A stretch of 64,000 bases of DNA from JBDTSW01 sp963758845. Lineage in GTDB: Bacteria; Actinomycetota; Thermoleophilia; Solirubrobacterales; 70-9. The DNA lies in NCBI GenBank assembly GCA_963758845.1, contig CAVWWX010000002.1, forward strand, positions 496,001-560,000. Reading direction: 5' to 3'. The notes under the pieces were generated by a model. That model ran no database searches and was not told the origin of the DNA. It worked only from the letters and a program-made list of their open reading frames with translations. A program made the position numbers and the translations under genes. This document shows positions 1-7,475 of the stretch, piece after piece (positions within the stretch are counted from its first letter, which is position 1; every line of letters starts with the position of its first letter).

Positions 1-163
1 CGGCGAAGGCCACCGGGCGAAAGCCGAAGGCGCTGGCGTAGAAGTAGGCGGCCTGGGTGGCGTTCCCCACGTAGAGCTCGACGTGGTCGATGCCGTTGAG
101 CGGCATCGGGTCGGCCTCATGTGGGAGCAACGGCTTGGTGGTGGTGGCGCTTGCAGGCGGCAC
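1..163 (-). CDS. hpd: 4-hydroxyphenylpyruvate dioxygenase, N-terminal fragment
   Basis: Only the first 54 codons lie in the window; the gene continues off the left edge. The reading begins at a GTG (163-161) preceded by GAGGAGAAA, a good ribosome binding site. The fragment contains MPLNGIDHVELYVGNA followed by an aromatic YFYASAFGF stretch, which is the opening beta strand and helix of the first vicinal-oxygen-chelate module of this family. The enzyme converts 4-hydroxyphenylpyruvate to homogentisate in tyrosine breakdown. The metal ligands lie outside the window. It is divergent from an Lrp-type regulator and close to a fumarylacetoacetase-family gene, which fits tyrosine catabolism. The related 4-hydroxymandelate synthase cannot be excluded from this fragment. 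Confidence 0.8.
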   Translation of the reverse strand, partial: MPPASATTTKPLLPHEADPMPLNGIDHVELYVGNATQAAYFYASAFGFRPVAFA

Positions 164-180
164 AGATTTCTCCTCGATCC

Positions 181-219
181 GGGTTCACCTTTATGATTAC
201 CCACCAATGCGGGGTTCAC
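181..219. repeat. Direct repeat GGGTTCAC x2 in the divergent hpd/Lrp promoter region
   Basis: The octamer GGGTTCAC occurs at 181-188 and again at 212-219, 31 bases apart start to start, with an AT-richer stretch (TTATGATTACC) between them. This is the only long AT-rich patch between the hpd start and the regulator gene. It may be the operator of the Lrp-type regulator and contain the hpd promoter, but only the repeat itself is seen. Confidence 0.4.
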
Positions 220-253
220 AAGCGCTAATCGTTGCGTGCAGGTGGCGTGCCTA

Positions 254-697
254 GTGGATCTGGACGAGATCGACCGGCAGATCGTTGCGTTGCTGCGCGA
301 GAATGCGCGGCGGTCGTTCCAGGACATCGGCTCGCGCGTTTCGCTCTCGGCGCCGGCGGTGAAGCGCCGGGTCGACCGCCTGGAGGGGCGCGGGGCGATC
401 CGCGGCTACTCGGCCGTGCTCGATCATGCCGCGCTGGGGTGGTCCACCCACGCCGTGGTCTCGCTGTTCTGCGAGGGCGGCATGACCGGCAGCGAGATCC
501 TCGCCGCCGCGGGGCGCCATCCTGAGGTGGCCGCGGCGCACACGGTCGCGGGGGAGGCCAGCGCGATCCTCCACCTCTACGCGCGCGACACCGAGCACCT
601 GGAGGAGGCGCTCGAGCGGCTGCGCGACGTCCCGGGCATCCTCAGGACGCAGACGCAGGTGGTGCTCTCGACCCTGTTCGAGCGCCCGGTGGAGTGA
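254..697 (+). CDS. Lrp/AsnC family transcriptional regulator
   Basis: A 147-residue protein from the GTG at 254, chosen because AGGTGG lies eight bases upstream and because it places the family's LDEIDRQIVALL helix at the N-terminus; in-frame GTGs at 236 and 242 are alternatives. Residues about 1-60 form the winged helix-turn-helix (recognition region SLSAPAVKRRVDRLE); the rest is the ligand-sensing RAM domain, with IRGYSAVLDHAALG at the junction and an acidic C-terminus. Such proteins form dimers to octamers and respond to amino acids. Divergent from hpd and convergent with a fumarylacetoacetase-family gene (stop codons adjacent), it is probably the local regulator of tyrosine or phenylalanine catabolism. 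The effector is unknown. Confidence 0.88.
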   Translation: MDLDEIDRQIVALLRENARRSFQDIGSRVSLSAPAVKRRVDRLEGRGAIRGYSAVLDHAALGWSTHAVVSLFCEGGMTGSEILAAAGRHPEVAAAHTVAGEASAILHLYARDTEHLEEALERLRDVPGILRTQTQVVLSTLFERPVE

Positions 698-1522
698 CTA
701 GGCGATCGGGCTCTCGAGCGTCCCCAGGCCCTTCGCGGCGATCGCGACGGTGTCGCCGGGCTCGAGCCAGCGCTCGCCGTCGATAGGGCCGAGCTCCAGC
801 AGGCAGCCGCGGTTGAGGGTGCCCGAGCCGAGGATGTCGCCCGGGCGAAGGCGCGTGTCGCGCGCGGCGTGGGCGAGGAGCTCCGGCCAGGAGAAGTGCT
901 GCTCGGCGGCGTCCGTGCGCGTGAGCTCGGTGCCGTTCACCGCCGCGGTCGCCTCGAGGCGCAGGCGTCCCTCCTCGTAGGGCAGCTCGTCGGGCGTGAC
1001 GAGCCAGGGGCCGAGGGAGATCGCGAAGTCCTTGCCCTTGGCGGGCCCCAGGCCGACGGTCATCTCGGCCCGCTGGACGTCGCGGGCGCTCCAGTCGTTC
1101 AGCAGCGTGAACGCGGCGATCTCGCCGTCGCCTCCGACGACCGCCGCGATCTCGAGCTCGAAGTCGAGCATCTGGGTGGAGGCCGGCCGGCGCACCGGCT
1201 CGCCCGGCGCGTGGATCGAGGCGGGGTTCGAGAAGTAGAAGGTGGGGGCCTCATACCAGGCGGGCGGCACCTCGCCGCCACGCAGGCGCCAGCCGGTGGC
1301 CACGTGGCCCTCGAAGGCGAAGAAATCGCGGACACTGGGCGGGTCGGGCACGGGCGCGAGCAGCGTCGCCTCCGCAGCGAGCAGGTGCTCGCCCGAGTCG
1401 TGCCGCCCCTCGCCGGCCAGCCAGTCGACCATGGTCGCTGCGCGCTGGAGGTGGATCTCCTCGCCGTCCAGGCGCCCTACCCGGGGCGCCCCGGCGGGGT
1501 CACGAAAGGTGACGAGGCGCAT
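698..1522 (-). CDS. Fumarylacetoacetate hydrolase family protein
   Basis: 274 residues, the usual size for bacterial members. The conserved core is visible: SIHAPGEPV before the active site, the acidic metal ligands in MLDFELEIAAVVG and LLNDWSARDVQ, the KGKDFAISLGPW segment, and a C-terminal PGDILGSGTLNRG loop. The family cleaves C-C bonds in beta-dicarbonyl acids. Next to hpd the likely substrate is fumarylacetoacetate, giving fumarate and acetoacetate at the end of tyrosine catabolism, but the fold is shared with other hydrolases and decarboxylases. Homogentisate dioxygenase is not in the window and may lie to the left. It starts 15 bases after the stop of the dehydrogenase gene, so the two are probably cotranscribed. 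Confidence 0.85.
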   Translation of the reverse strand: MRLVTFRDPAGAPRVGRLDGEEIHLQRAATMVDWLAGEGRHDSGEHLLAAEATLLAPVPDPPSVRDFFAFEGHVATGWRLRGGEVPPAWYEAPTFYFSNPASIHAPGEPVRRPASTQMLDFELEIAAVVGGDGEIAAFTLLNDWSARDVQRAEMTVGLGPAKGKDFAISLGPWLVTPDELPYEEGRLRLEATAAVNGTELTRTDAAEQHFSWPELLAHAARDTRLRPGDILGSGTLNRGCLLELGPIDGERWLEPGDTVAIAAKGLGTLESPIA

Positions 1523-1537
1523 GCGGGCGCGGGGGCG

Positions 1538-2896
1538 CTAGACGTAGCCGCGCGTCTTGGCGGCCTGCACGACGCGCTCGATGCCGACCAGGTAGGCGGC
1601 CTCGCGCAGGTCGAGCTTCTCTTCCTTCGCGCGCCCCGAGACCTCGCGGTAGGCGCGGCGCATGATGTTCCCCAGCTTGTCGTTCACCTCGCGCTCGTCC
1701 CAGCGGAAGTGCTGGAGGTTCTGGACCCACTCGAAGTAGGAGACGACCACGCCGCCGGCGTTTGCCATCACGTCGGGGATGATGAAGACGTCCTTGCCGC
1801 GCAGGATCTCGTCGGCGGCGGGGGTGGTCGGACTGTTGGCGCCCTCCACGATGACCTTCGTCTGCATCCGGTCGGCGTTGCCCTCGTGGATCATGCCGCC
1901 GAGCGCCGCCGGGATGAAGACGTCGCAGGGGACCTCGATCAGCTCGTCGGGCTCGATCGCGTCGACGCCGTCGAAGTCGGTGATCTTGCCGCCGTCCACG
2001 AGGAAGTCGTGGAGCGCGTTGGCGTCGATCCCGGCGTCGGATCGAACGGCCCCGTTCACGTCTGAGACGCCGACCATCGTCGCTCCGAGCTGCTGCATGA
2101 TCCGGGCGGCCCAAGAGCCGACGTTGCCGTAGCCCTGGACGACGAAGGTGGTGTCGGCCGGGCTGAGGCCGAGGTGAGGCGCCGCCTCGCGGAACATGTA
2201 GACGCAGCCGCGCCCGGTGGCGGCCTCGCGCCCGTAGGAGCCCTCGAGCTCGATCGGCTTCCCGGTGCAGATCGCGGGCGTGTGGCCGTGGAGCTTGCCG
2301 TACTCGTCCATGAACCAGGCCATGGTCTGCGCGTTCGTATTGATGTCGGGCGCCGGAATGTCGCGGGTGGGCCCGAGGACCTTCTCGATCTTGTCCATGA
2401 ACGAGCGGGCGATCTTCTGGAGCTCGGGCTGCTCTAGGTCGCTGGCCGGGCAGTTGACCCCGCCCTTGGCGCCGCCGAACGGGATGTTCGCCACCGCGGT
2501 CTTCCAGGTCATCAGCGAGGCGAGCGCGCGCACCTCGTCGACGTCGACCTCGGGGTGGAAGCGGATTCCGCCCTTGTAGGGCCCCCGGGCTCCGTTGTGC
2601 TGGATGCGGTAGCCGGAGAAAACGTGGGTCCTGCCGTCGGAGAGCTTGACCGGGATCTGCACGGTGACCTCGCGGTAGGGGGTCCAGAAGACCGTCTGGA
2701 GGTCGTCGGGCAGCCGGAGGTGGTCGGCGGCCTTGTCGAAGTAATGGCGGACGATCTCGAGGTTCGAGACCTCGGCGCGCTGCCCGGGCTTGGACGCGCC
2801 CTTGGCGGCGGCGTCGTGCTGCTCGGCCTCGACGGTCTGCGGCGACCGGTCGTGTTCCCCGCGCTGTTCCTCAACCGCCGTCTCAGTCTTTGCCAT
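1538..2896 (-). CDS. gdhA: Glu/Leu/Phe/Val dehydrogenase, probably glutamate dehydrogenase
   Basis: 452 residues from the ATG at 2896, which has GGAGGAGATGG directly upstream; the open frame extends further 5' but without family similarity. The substrate-binding motifs are GPYKGGIRFHPEV and PFGGAKGGVNCPASDL, with catalytic RDIPAPDINTNAQTMAW. The Rossmann domain carries VVQGYGNVGSWAARI and ends SDVNGAV. Length and the CTGKPIELEGSYGRE segment favour glutamate dehydrogenase (glutamate to 2-oxoglutarate and ammonia) over the shorter leucine or phenylalanine enzymes. The first 30 or so residues are acidic, glutamine-rich and probably disordered. It leads the gdh-fumarylacetoacetase unit, so nitrogen removal and carbon-skeleton breakdown are likely coordinated. 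Confidence 0.88.
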   Translation of the reverse strand: MAKTETAVEEQRGEHDRSPQTVEAEQHDAAAKGASKPGQRAEVSNLEIVRHYFDKAADHLRLPDDLQTVFWTPYREVTVQIPVKLSDGRTHVFSGYRIQHNGARGPYKGGIRFHPEVDVDEVRALASLMTWKTAVANIPFGGAKGGVNCPASDLEQPELQKIARSFMDKIEKVLGPTRDIPAPDINTNAQTMAWFMDEYGKLHGHTPAICTGKPIELEGSYGREAATGRGCVYMFREAAPHLGLSPADTTFVVQGYGNVGSWAARIMQQLGATMVGVSDVNGAVRSDAGIDANALHDFLVDGGKITDFDGVDAIEPDELIEVPCDVFIPAALGGMIHEGNADRMQTKVIVEGANSPTTPAADEILRGKDVFIIPDVMANAGGVVVSYFEWVQNLQHFRWDEREVNDKLGNIMRRAYREVSGRAKEEKLDLREAAYLVGIERVVQAAKTRGYV

Positions 2897-3051
2897 CCAT
2901 CTCCTCCGCTCGCTGGCCCCCGTGGAGCCGGTCAATCCTCTCACAAGCCCTCTACCCGCTGGGGATAGGGATGTGAACGCCGCGGGGCGACGATTCGCGC
3001 GCCGTCCGTGTACTGACGGCCGCGGGTTGCCGCGAGGCCCGGTCGGGCGTA

Positions 3052-3057
3052 GGATCG
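3052..3057 (+). promoter_or_regulatory. -10-like TAGGAT upstream of the small secreted protein gene
   Basis: TAGGAT matches the actinobacterial TANNNT -10 pattern and lies 32 bases before the ATG at 3090, leaving room for a short leader that contains the AAGGGGG ribosome binding site. No clear -35 is seen. The stretch 2897-3051 between the divergent dehydrogenase gene and this site holds nothing else I recognise. Confidence 0.35.
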
Positions 3058-3089
3058 ATCTGAGCAGACGATCTCGAAGGGGGTTCGAG

Positions 3090-3446
3090 ATGACGCGCAG
3101 CATGTTGCGGCTGATCGCCTTGACCGGCGTTCTCGCCATTGGGCTTGGCGGCGCCGCGGTCGCCGGCATCTACCAGACCGAAGTCGTCAGCTTCAAGACG
3201 AAGAAGCTGGGCCCGGGGTCGGCCGAGTACAAGGTCAGGATCGAGGCCACCGACACCGATTGCTTCGAGGGGCGCACGGTCCAGATCAAGCACAAGGGCG
3301 TCGTGATCGGCTCCGGCAGCACCGACAGCACGGGCCGGGTGACGATCATCGGCGCGCGTCCTCCGCGAGGCGACCGGGTGACGGCCGTTGTGCTCGAGGA
3401 GGGAGACTGCAAGGGCGCCAGGAAGACGCGCAAGTTCAGCCCGTAG
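3090..3446 (+). CDS. Small secreted protein with signal peptide, function unknown
   Basis: 118 residues from an ATG preceded by GAAGGGGG. Residues 1-25 form a signal peptide: Arg4, a hydrophobic LIALTGVLAIGLGGAAV run and a likely cut after AVAG. The mature part is about 90 residues, basic, beta-rich, with two cysteines (in DTDCFEG and EGDCKGA) that could form a disulfide. It contains a GRVTIIGARPPRGDRVTAVV segment reminiscent of small Ig-like or transthyretin-like beta sandwiches found in secreted actinobacterial proteins. I do not recognise a named family. It stands alone between gdhA and tRNA-Ala. Confidence 0.75.
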   Translation: MTRSMLRLIALTGVLAIGLGGAAVAGIYQTEVVSFKTKKLGPGSAEYKVRIEATDTDCFEGRTVQIKHKGVVIGSGSTDSTGRVTIIGARPPRGDRVTAVVLEEGDCKGARKTRKFSP

Positions 3447-3452
3447 GCGACC

Positions 3453-3458
3453 TACAAT
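3453..3458 (+). promoter_or_regulatory. -10 box TACAAT of tRNA-Ala
   Basis: TACAAT lies nine bases before the first base of the tRNA (3468), a usual -10 to mature-end distance for a tRNA gene. No strong -35 is evident in the end of the preceding coding region. Confidence 0.55.
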
Positions 3459-3467
3459 CGAGGCCCT

Positions 3468-3540
3468 GGGGCCATAGCTCAGTTGGGAGAGCGCGTCCCT
3501 TGCACGGACGAGGTCGCCGGTTCGAGCCCGGCTGGCTCCA
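3468..3540 (+). tRNA. tRNA-Ala(TGC)
   Basis: 73 bases fold as a normal cloverleaf: acceptor GGGGCCA pairs with TGGCTCC (one G-T), a D arm with GAGC, an anticodon stem CGTCC/GGACG closing the loop CTTGCAC (anticodon TGC), and a T arm GCCGG-TTCGAGC-CCGGC. The discriminator base is A at 3540 and CCA is not encoded. A truncated nuclease gene begins eight bases downstream on the other strand. Confidence 0.96.
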
Positions 3541-3548
3541 TGAAGGCG

Positions 3549-3686
3549 TCAAGGGCACGCGTCCCAGAAGACGAGGTCGAAATCGCAGTCCTCCCCGAAC
3601 GGGATCGCGACCCGGTAGCCGTGCTCGACTAGGTCGCAGGCGACCTTCAGCTCGGCGAGGTCTCCCTTTGTCTTGAGTGGCGCCAT
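3549..3686 (-). pseudogene. Truncated PD-(D/E)XK nuclease (group I intron-associated type) remnant
   Basis: 45 codons from the ATG at 3686 to a stop at 3549. The peptide contains KTKGDLAELKVACDLVEHG and VAIPFGEDCDFDLVF, which match the start of the PD-(D/E)XK nucleases associated with group I introns: the KGDLAE helix carrying the first acidic residue, then the GEDxDFDLV strand with the catalytic aspartate. The second half, which should hold the (D/E)XK strand, is missing: the frame stops after WDACP, nine bases from tRNA-Ala. It looks like the leftover of an integrated or recombined element, although expression of a short protein cannot be excluded. The 110 bases from 3687 to 3796 hold nothing recognisable. 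Confidence 0.6.
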
Positions 3687-3796
3687 GTCTCGACTTCCGG
3701 TGCTGACGCCACCGTAAGTCGGACCGCGTAACCGAACAAGACGGAACGGTGCTGAGACTGTGGCAAGGGGCGACTCGCGTCGGCGCGTATCGACCG

Positions 3797-4864
3797 TCAG
3801 ACCGAGAGCACGTGTGCGCGCTTCGGGTCGACCCGTCCCTCGAGCACGTCCAGGTACGCGCTCCGCACGGCCTCGAACCCCTCGCCGCGGTCGGCCTCGA
3901 GCCACCCTGACGACCACTCGCAGAACGGGCCCCATGCCTCGGCCACCCGCTGCTCCAGCGCGGCTGCGCCCCAGTCGGCCGAGCGCTTGGTGACCCGCAC
4001 CGGGGCGAAGAAGAACTTCGGCGGCGGCCCCGGCAGGTCGCCCCCGCCCTCGAAATCCTCCCAGTGCGTGACCCCCACGGCCATGCTGTGACGCAGATCG
4101 TCGCCGTAATGCGAATGCACGGCGGCCCGCACCTCGGCGTCGCCCGCCATGTCGACGAACGTCGCCGGACCGCGCTCGAGTGAAGACATGTCCTCATAGG
4201 CCACCGTGCGGCCATAGATGCCGAGGCCGTCAACGAACTCGACGTTGCGCGCGGACGTCAGCGCGATCAGCTCGACGCCGTCGCGCTGGGCGAGCATGAA
4301 CGCCGCCGCCAGCGCCGTCTTCGACGAGGCGCTCGCGATCACCACCGACCCGCCGGTGGCGAGCCCTTCGTCGGCCAGCTGGTCATCGATCAGAAACGAC
4401 GTGAAGAACAGGGGCCGCAGCAGCATCTGCAGCTCCTCGGTGTCCTCCTCGTAGAACGGGTCATCGCCGGTCGCGAGGTAGCGGTGGTAGGCGGACGGCA
4501 GCTCGGCCCGGTGGGGCGAGGCGTCGACGAAGCCGCGTTCGTCGGCGCCCTTCGGCGTCACCATCAGGTGGCTGGCGGCCGGGAAGTACCCGTAGATCCG
4601 CGTGCCCTCCTCGACGCCCGCGGCCTCGCTCGCCTCGACCTCCGCGAAGCCCCAGGTGGGCAGGACGCCCCAGCCCTCTTCGGCGGTAGGGAAGAAGTCC
4701 CAGTACGACATGACGTCGCCCATCACCGCATAGGTGATGTTGTTGGCCGTCATCCCGAACGTCCTTACCTTCAGCAGCGCCTCGCCGTCGCCGGCCTCGG
4801 GCGAGGGCGTCTCGGCGATGCGCGTCTCGCGCAGGTCGTCCCGCTTGACGAGGAAGTCGCTCAC
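3797..4864 (-). CDS. DUF2855 family protein
   Basis: 355 residues. The N-terminal LLKVRTFGMTANNITYAVMGD and the YWDFFP...WGVLPTWGFAEV stretch are typical of DUF2855, a family related to the quinone-oxidoreductase/MDR fold but with a degenerate nucleotide-binding region; here GSVVIASASSKTALAAAFML stands where a Rossmann glycine motif would be. A later SMAVGVTHWEDFEGG segment is also family-like. Function is unknown; members often sit in lipid or polyketide contexts, which is not the case here. It is followed by the nuclease remnant and preceded by two membrane protein genes on the same strand. Confidence 0.8.
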   Translation of the reverse strand: MSDFLVKRDDLRETRIAETPSPEAGDGEALLKVRTFGMTANNITYAVMGDVMSYWDFFPTAEEGWGVLPTWGFAEVEASEAAGVEEGTRIYGYFPAASHLMVTPKGADERGFVDASPHRAELPSAYHRYLATGDDPFYEEDTEELQMLLRPLFFTSFLIDDQLADEGLATGGSVVIASASSKTALAAAFMLAQRDGVELIALTSARNVEFVDGLGIYGRTVAYEDMSSLERGPATFVDMAGDAEVRAAVHSHYGDDLRHSMAVGVTHWEDFEGGGDLPGPPPKFFFAPVRVTKRSADWGAAALEQRVAEAWGPFCEWSSGWLEADRGEGFEAVRSAYLDVLEGRVDPKRAHVLSV

Positions 4865-4886
4865 CAGCGAGGCAGGCTATCCAGGA

Positions 4887-5084
4887 TCAGCGCCGCGGCG
4901 GGTTCTTCATCGCGCCCCAGAGCCCGAGCATGATCATCCAGACGATCGCCAGCGAGATCCCACCGAGGATGATCCCCTGCGTGCTGGGTCCCGACTCGAA
5001 GATCGCGAAGATGGATGCGGCGCCGAAGAGGGCGCAGAAGGCCAGGCCCGCGCCCAGGATCGCGGTGCGAACGTCCTCGTTCAC
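4887..5084 (-). CDS. Small two-TM membrane protein coupled to the rhomboid gene
   Basis: 65 residues, starting at a GTG whose bases overlap the rhomboid stop codon (GTGA at 5084-5081), so translation is probably coupled. Two hydrophobic segments are visible (about residues 8-28 and 35-57) separated by ESGPSTQG, ending in a basic KNPPRR tail. I recognise no family. The tight coupling suggests a role with the rhomboid protease, for example as a small partner or substrate, but that is only inference from position. Confidence 0.7.
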   Translation of the reverse strand: MNEDVRTAILGAGLAFCALFGAASIFAIFESGPSTQGIILGGISLAIVWMIMLGLWGAMKNPPRR

Positions 5085-5971
5085 GCTGCGGCCGCCGGCT
5101 CGGGCGCCGGGGGCGCCCCCTTTGGCCCCTGGTAGCGGTTGACCCAGAGCTTGATCGTCGCCAGGCCGAAGAGGAAGCCGCCGATGTGAGCCAGGTAGGC
5201 GATCCCGCCGTCGGCGCCGCCCACGTCGGGCGTGGCGAGCTCGCCGAAGAACGGCAGCGCCTGCAGCGCGAACCAGATGCCCAGCATGATCAGGGCGGGG
5301 ATCTCGATGAACGTGAAGAAGAAGATGATGATCACCATCGTGAGGACTCGCGCGCGCGGGTGCAGCAGTATGTATCCCCCGAGCACGCCCGAGACCGCTC
5401 CGCTCGCTCCGATCGTGGGGATCGTCGAGCTGGTCTCGAGTAAGGCCTCCGCGAACACCGCCACGGTACCGGCCGCGAGGTAGAACGCCAGGAACCGGAG
5501 GCGGCCCATCGAGTCCTCGATGTTGTTTCCGAAGACCCACAGGAAGAGCATGTTCCCCACGATGTGGAAGATCCCGCCGTGCATGAACATGGAGGCGAGG
5601 ATCGTCAGCCACCATGCCGCGGTGGCGATGGGCACCAGTGGCGCCACCCCCTGATCCTCCAGATCCTGCGCTTCGCGGTACCTCGACGTTCCCTCGCAGA
5701 CGACGTCCGCCTGCGGGCGCCCTCCCGCCCGCGGGACGGCGCCGACTGCGCATTCGCCGCCGCCGTGCAGGATCCGGAACGGGATCGCGCCGTACTCGAT
5801 CGAGTTCAGGTCTCGCTCGGTCAGGCCCAGCTCGCGCAGCTGCGAGCTCGAGTCGGCGCGGTCGTTCGAGAACGTCAGCTGCCAGCCGAACACCGCCACG
5901 TTGGCGACGATCAAGAGCAGGGTCACGAGCGGGAACCGCAGCGTTGGGATGTTGTCCTTGAGCGGGATCAA
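5081..5971 (-). CDS. Rhomboid family intramembrane serine protease
   Basis: 296 residues. The catalytic serine is in TIGASGAVSGVLGGYI (GxSG motif) and the histidine in YLAHIGGFLFGL; the conserved HGGIFHIVGNMLFLWVFG helix with its HxxxN pair precedes them. The N-terminus PLKDNIPTLRFPLVTLLLIVANV is the usual first membrane helix. Between the first and second helices lies a cytosolic or extracellular loop of roughly 80 residues with a cysteine-containing stretch (GGGECAVGA). The enzyme cuts transmembrane helices inside the membrane; its substrate is unknown. The downstream small membrane gene overlaps its stop codon. Confidence 0.92.
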   Translation of the reverse strand: MIPLKDNIPTLRFPLVTLLLIVANVAVFGWQLTFSNDRADSSSQLRELGLTERDLNSIEYGAIPFRILHGGGECAVGAVPRAGGRPQADVVCEGTSRYREAQDLEDQGVAPLVPIATAAWWLTILASMFMHGGIFHIVGNMLFLWVFGNNIEDSMGRLRFLAFYLAAGTVAVFAEALLETSSTIPTIGASGAVSGVLGGYILLHPRARVLTMVIIIFFFTFIEIPALIMLGIWFALQALPFFGELATPDVGGADGGIAYLAHIGGFLFGLATIKLWVNRYQGPKGAPPAPEPAAAA

Positions 5972-5992
5972 GGAACGGGGAGCCTAAAGACA

Positions 5993-6018
5993 GAGCGCCC
6001 GGCTCTCGCCGGGCGCTC
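5993..6018 (-). terminator. Intrinsic terminator hairpin after the acidic lipoprotein gene
   Basis: Perfect 11-base inverted repeat GAGCGCCCGGC / GCCGGGCGCTC around a TCTC loop, placed 26 bases past the stop of the lipoprotein gene. In the direction of that gene the hairpin is followed by TGTCTTT, a weak T-tract. Confidence 0.75.
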
Positions 6019-6044
6019 CCGAAACGACTTGAGGGACTCGCGGC

Positions 6045-6359
6045 CTAGTAGCCCGCGTCGTCCAGCGCCTGATCGGCCTCTTCCTGGGCCTCGTCGATTG
6101 CGTCCTCGGCCTTGTCCTGAGCCTCCTGAGCCTCCTGCTCGACGTCGTCGGGGTCGACGCCGTTCTCCTCGAGCTCCTCGTTCACGTCGTCTTGGATCTC
6201 GTCGGCCTGATCCTGGGCGTCGTCGACCGCCTCGTTGACGGCGTCCGAGACATCGTCCTCGTCGTCGCCGCAGCCGGCCCACGCTGCGCCGGCCAGCGCG
6301 ATCGACACCGACGCTGCGATGGCGGCCACCCTGCGGCGGCGCGTGCTGGTCGTGCTCAT
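6045..6359 (-). CDS. Acidic, helical predicted lipoprotein
   Basis: 104 residues. The N-terminus has basic STRRRRVAA, a hydrophobic stretch and AAWAGC, a lipobox-like site with Cys at about residue 29, so the protein is probably lipid-anchored outside the membrane. The rest is about 75 residues made almost only of Asp, Glu, Ala, Gln, Asn and Val in a pattern that predicts long amphipathic or coiled helix (repeats of the type DDAQDQADEIQDDV). One short break, ENGVDPDD, resembles a calcium-binding turn. No family is recognised. It is a single gene with its own terminator; a surface metal buffer or spacer is conceivable but unproven. Confidence 0.75.
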   Translation of the reverse strand: MSTTSTRRRRVAAIAASVSIALAGAAWAGCGDDEDDVSDAVNEAVDDAQDQADEIQDDVNEELEENGVDPDDVEQEAQEAQDKAEDAIDEAQEEADQALDDAGY

Positions 6360-6510
6360 CTCTGCCTCCTCTGGTTCACGTTTCGCATTCCCTCTGTCGA
6401 TAGCGACGCCGGGACAGAGGTCGAGAAACAGTCACCCGCCCCCCGGCAAGACAGCGGCGCGATCCTAACGCCTTGGCAGGCGAGCGGCTGTGCGCGGCGT
6501 CACGGGAGGG

Positions 6511-7470
6511 TCAGGCGGCGGCGCGGCTCTCGGCCGCTTCCCGCGCCGACTCGTCGGCGTGGTAGGAGCTGCGGACAAGCGGGCCCGCCGCGACCGACGC
6601 GAAACCCATCGCGAGCGCTGCCTTGCGCAGCGCCTCGAACTCGTCCGGGTGCCAGTAGCGGACGACCGGCAGGTGGTTCTCGGTGGGCCGCAGGTACTGC
6701 CCGACCGTGAGGATCTCCACCCGGTGCTCGCGCAGGATCTCGAACGCCTCGACCATCTCGTCGAAGTCCTCGCCCAGGCCGACCATCAGGCCCGACTTGG
6801 TTACGACCTCGTCGCCGCCCATCTCCTTCGCTACGCGCAACACCCGGGCCGAGCGCATGAAGTCCGAGCCGCGCCGGGCCTGGGGATAAAGCCGCGGCAC
6901 CGTTTCGACGTTGTGGTTGAAGACGTCGGGCCGCTCGGCGATCACGCGAGCGAGGGGCATCTCCTGCCCCCGGAAGTCGGGCGTCAGCACCTCGACCTTG
7001 CACCCGGGAGCCTGCAGCCGGATCGAGCGGATGACGCCGACGAACGCCGAGGCGCCGTAGTCGGGAAGGTCGTCGCGGTCGACCGAGGTCACGACCGCAT
7101 GGGTCAGGCCCATCTTCTTCACCTGGTTGGCCACCCGCATCGGCTCCAGCGGGTCGTTCCAGGTGGGCTTGCCGGTCTGGACGTTGCAGAAGCCACAGCG
7201 GCGGGTGCAGACGTCGCCGAGGATCATGAAGGTCGCGGTGCCACGCTCCCAGCACTCGCCGACGTTGGGGCAGTTCGCCTCCTCGCAGACGGTGTGGAGG
7301 TTGTCCGCCTCGATCGTCTGCTTCAGCCTGCGGTAGGTGGGCCCACCCGGCGCGGGCACCTTCAGCCACGGCGGCTTGCGCTCGCGAAACGGGCGACCGT
7401 CCGCGATCGTCGCCCCGCCCGGGTTGGCGCGGGAGCGGGTCACGTGGATGCGCTCTGCCGTCTGTGCCAT
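6511..7470 (-). CDS. lipA: Lipoyl synthase
   Basis: 319 residues, a normal length. The enzyme inserts two sulfur atoms into octanoyl groups on lipoyl domains using radical S-adenosylmethionine. Both iron-sulfur sites are visible: CEEANCPNVGEC for the auxiliary cluster and CTRRCGFC for the radical-SAM cluster. Other family motifs are ATFMILGDVC and the C-terminal SSYHADE, which ends the auxiliary-cluster serine region. lipB lies five bases upstream on the same strand, giving a lipB-lipA unit that serves the lipoyl domains encoded a few kilobases away. The 150 bases 6360-6510 downstream hold no gene. Confidence 0.97.
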   Translation of the reverse strand: MAQTAERIHVTRSRANPGGATIADGRPFRERKPPWLKVPAPGGPTYRRLKQTIEADNLHTVCEEANCPNVGECWERGTATFMILGDVCTRRCGFCNVQTGKPTWNDPLEPMRVANQVKKMGLTHAVVTSVDRDDLPDYGASAFVGVIRSIRLQAPGCKVEVLTPDFRGQEMPLARVIAERPDVFNHNVETVPRLYPQARRGSDFMRSARVLRVAKEMGGDEVVTKSGLMVGLGEDFDEMVEAFEILREHRVEILTVGQYLRPTENHLPVVRYWHPDEFEALRKAALAMGFASVAAGPLVRSSYHADESAREAAESRAAA

Positions 7471-7475
7471 CGCGC

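Noticed and set aside
2897..3169. N-terminal extension of the glutamate dehydrogenase frame
   Set aside because: The extension lacks family similarity and overlaps the divergent small secreted protein gene, while the ATG at 2896 has a good ribosome binding site.
3468..3796. Attachment-site duplication beside tRNA-Ala
   Set aside because: I looked for a second copy of the tRNA 3' end in the following bases and found none, so only the nuclease remnant is reported.
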